DNA of 64,000 nt from a virus. Positions 62,470 to 64,000 of the stretch are shown here, piece by piece; positions within the stretch are counted from its first letter, which is position 1, and the number at the start of each line of letters is the position of its first letter. Under the pieces are notes generated by a model. It had not been told where the DNA came from, did no database searches, and worked only from the letters and a program-made list of their open reading frames with translations. Location: IMG/VR virus record IMGVR_UViG_3300022074_000019, positions 1 through 64,000 of that record, one strand, 5' to 3'. A program made the position numbers and the translations under genes.

Positions 62470-64000
62470 CAGAATCTCCGGGGCATACGGCCAACATTGC
62501 TGGGATTAGCCATGGTGTATTGGCTAACAGTTCGCTCTTGTTCTTGACGCTTCTTGGCATCACGATTAGCACGCTCTTGAGTGAGTTGTGCTTTTACTAC
62601 TTTACCGCGTAGATCTTGTTCATCGACGGGCATGATGCGACCGCCAGACTTTTTGGCACGTTCGACTTGATTCAGACGTTCCTTCTCTCGCAGTGCTTTT
62701 TCAATCTCAACAGGATCGGTTTGACGTGTTCTGTTGTAGCGAGTCTTGTAACCTGGGCCAGCATCTTGTTCAACACCTCGCTTACCGGTTTTTTTGTCAA
62801 TTACTTCAACAGCACCGATGAATGGCTGACGAGCACCGGGGCTGGTAAGACGTCGGAATGATGAGCCAATGTCTTTACCTTCCATCTGCTGACCAGGCTG
62901 AATTCTTGCAACAGGCGCTTGCCCATCACGGGGGTTAATAGCCTCTGGAGAATTGAAGAAAACTTTTGCACCACCTTCTGTGGTCAGAATGGTCTTGTCG
63001 GGGAACTCGCGGAACTGAGTGGGTTGCAACGAACCCATAGGTCCTGTCCGAGTGAAGTATTGCTGCTTGCCTTGCTGGTTGATGCCAGCATTTTTAGCAA
63101 CTTCCATCTGGTACAAAGCGTTAGCTAGCTGTGCTTCTTCTGCAGGTGTGTAACGCATGCGGTTCAGTACACCGCGAACGTCTGGTTGGGCCTGACGCAC
63201 ACTCCTCAGTTTCCCAGTAGCAGGATCCATTTCTTTCGTGGAGAACTTGCCACCCCGAGCAACCATCATGTCGGTCACACGCTGCAGTTCGTCAACGCTA
63301 CGGATGTTGGTAGAAATGTTGTTGAAACCTTCTTGTCCCTTCAGGCGGTTAGCAAACAAAGTAGTGGTTCCGGTCACGTCCACCTGGGGGTAGTCACCAA
63401 AACTACGTCCACCTTCTCGGTAGCCCGGTTGCTTTTGCACCATGAACGCACGTGATGTCATGGGTGCATTTAGAGCTGAACCTGCGTCAGTGTTTGGTGT
63501 CACATACTCAGGCCCTTGAACTGCCAAGGTATTGCCTGTTTGCGGATCCAGAGCTACTCCATCATTCCGGAATAGTGCTGATGGGTAGGTAATGTTTGCA
63601 CCTGTGCGGCGAATCGCGTCTAGAGCTTCGTCTGCAGCCACCGCAGGGAGCTGTGCTCCTGGGAAAACTGAAGATGGGCGGTACATAGTCTCGCCAATGT
63701 CTTCAGCTTCAATGGAAGCCATGATGTTGTTGTATGCGGCCCGTCGTCCAGACATGCCAGCTAAGTCGCGCTCATTTAACCGACGCGCAGCGTCGGCCTG
63801 AATCGCTTTTTCTGCAGCAGGATTGAGCTGATCCTCTAGCCGGGTCTGAGCATCTTCGAAACCAGCGGGGTTGCCACTTCCACCAAACACTTGTGCGATG
63901 GCACCCTGAAGACCTTTCTGCTCTTGGGCAGATGCATTCAATTCGTTTAGGGCATCTTGCATCACAGACTTTGGTGCAATGGTGGGACGCTCAGCCCCTT
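62469..64000 (-). CDS. Large virion-type protein, 5' end beyond the window
   Basis: At least 510 residues. The frame is open from 62469 to the right edge. A start at GTG 63965 or ATG 63962 is possible, but the codons before it (G-A-E-R-P-T-I-A-P-K-S) look coding, so the gene probably begins outside. Polar throughout, with helical N-terminal part, beta-rich middle and basic C-terminal third (K-K-R-Q-E-Q-E-R). Codon use is C-ending. Probably a structural or internal protein. No family recognised. Confidence 0.65.
   Translation of the reverse strand, partial: GAERPTIAPKSVMQDALNELNASAQEQKGLQGAIAQVFGGSGNPAGFEDAQTRLEDQLNPAAEKAIQADAARRLNERDLAGMSGRRAAYNNIMASIEAEDIGETMYRPSSVFPGAQLPAVAADEALDAIRRTGANITYPSALFRNDGVALDPQTGNTLAVQGPEYVTPNTDAGSALNAPMTSRAFMVQKQPGYREGGRSFGDYPQVDVTGTTTLFANRLKGQEGFNNISTNIRSVDELQRVTDMMVARGGKFSTKEMDPATGKLRSVRQAQPDVRGVLNRMRYTPAEEAQLANALYQMEVAKNAGINQQGKQQYFTRTGPMGSLQPTQFREFPDKTILTTEGGAKVFFNSPEAINPRDGQAPVARIQPGQQMEGKDIGSSFRRLTSPGARQPFIGAVEVIDKKTGKRGVEQDAGPGYKTRYNRTRQTDPVEIEKALREKERLNQVERAKKSGGRIMPVDEQDLRGKVVKAQLTQERANRDAKKRQEQERTVSQYTMANPSNVGRMPRRF

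Overview
The window looks like part of the genome of a tailed phage of marine picocyanobacteria (Synechococcus or Prochlorococcus). The evidence is a psbA (photosystem II D1), talC (transaldolase) and hli cassette, thyX, mazG, a ribonucleotide reductase pair, a T7-like polymerase and a cyanobacterial-type glutamine riboswitch. Terminase, portal, probable scaffold, capsid and fibre genes are all present. I see no phage RNA polymerase, tail sheath, tail tube or tape measure in the window, so the morphotype is open. Both edges cut genes: a + strand gene enters from the left and a - strand virion gene runs off the right.

Left arm (about 0.5-23.3 kb, + strand). Tightly packed early and middle genes, many joined by ATGA, TAATG or TGATG overlaps. 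A ribbon-helix-helix regulator and a DUF932 protein come first, then an RlpA-like protein and the photosynthesis/carbon cassette, each with its own terminator. A run of small genes contains a thioredoxin-like protein and a translation initiation factor IF-1 homologue. Nucleotide metabolism follows (MazG, compact NrdA and NrdB, ThyX). Replication and recombination genes come next: two OB-type/SSB-like proteins, a PD-(D/E)XK nuclease, a primase-helicase, an HNH protein, a Dam-like protein, a deaminase-fold protein without its zinc ligands, and a family A DNA polymerase split into separate exonuclease and polymerase genes. The arm ends with a probable glutamine riboswitch controlling a small DUF4278-like peptide. 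The hairpin GCCGG-Y-TAAC-R-CCGGC recurs six times in this arm.

Centre (23.3-29.5 kb). A - strand operon holds an NblA-like protein, an HNH endonuclease and small membrane proteins. Next come a tyrosine integrase, a 360-bp non-coding block and a run of small basic proteins, then a + strand GH19 endolysin. A roughly 110-bp region with CGTGG-type repeats upstream of the first + operon (253-368) has an inverted relative (25241-25350) upstream of the - operon beside the integrase.

Right arm (29.5-64 kb, mostly - strand). Virion and late genes: S74 and repeat fibres, many small structural proteins, an HhH protein, decoration protein, major capsid protein, an RpoD-like sigma factor, overlapping scaffold and portal genes, terminase, a long repetitive protein, a + strand virion transglycosylase and glycine-rich putative internal proteins. 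A -10-like motif TA[GC]AATAG recurs upstream of these genes. At two divergent gene pairs it forms a near-identical palindrome. A plausible programme is early + strand transcription, takeover of photosynthesis, nitrogen sensing and translation, then late transcription directed partly by the phage sigma factor.
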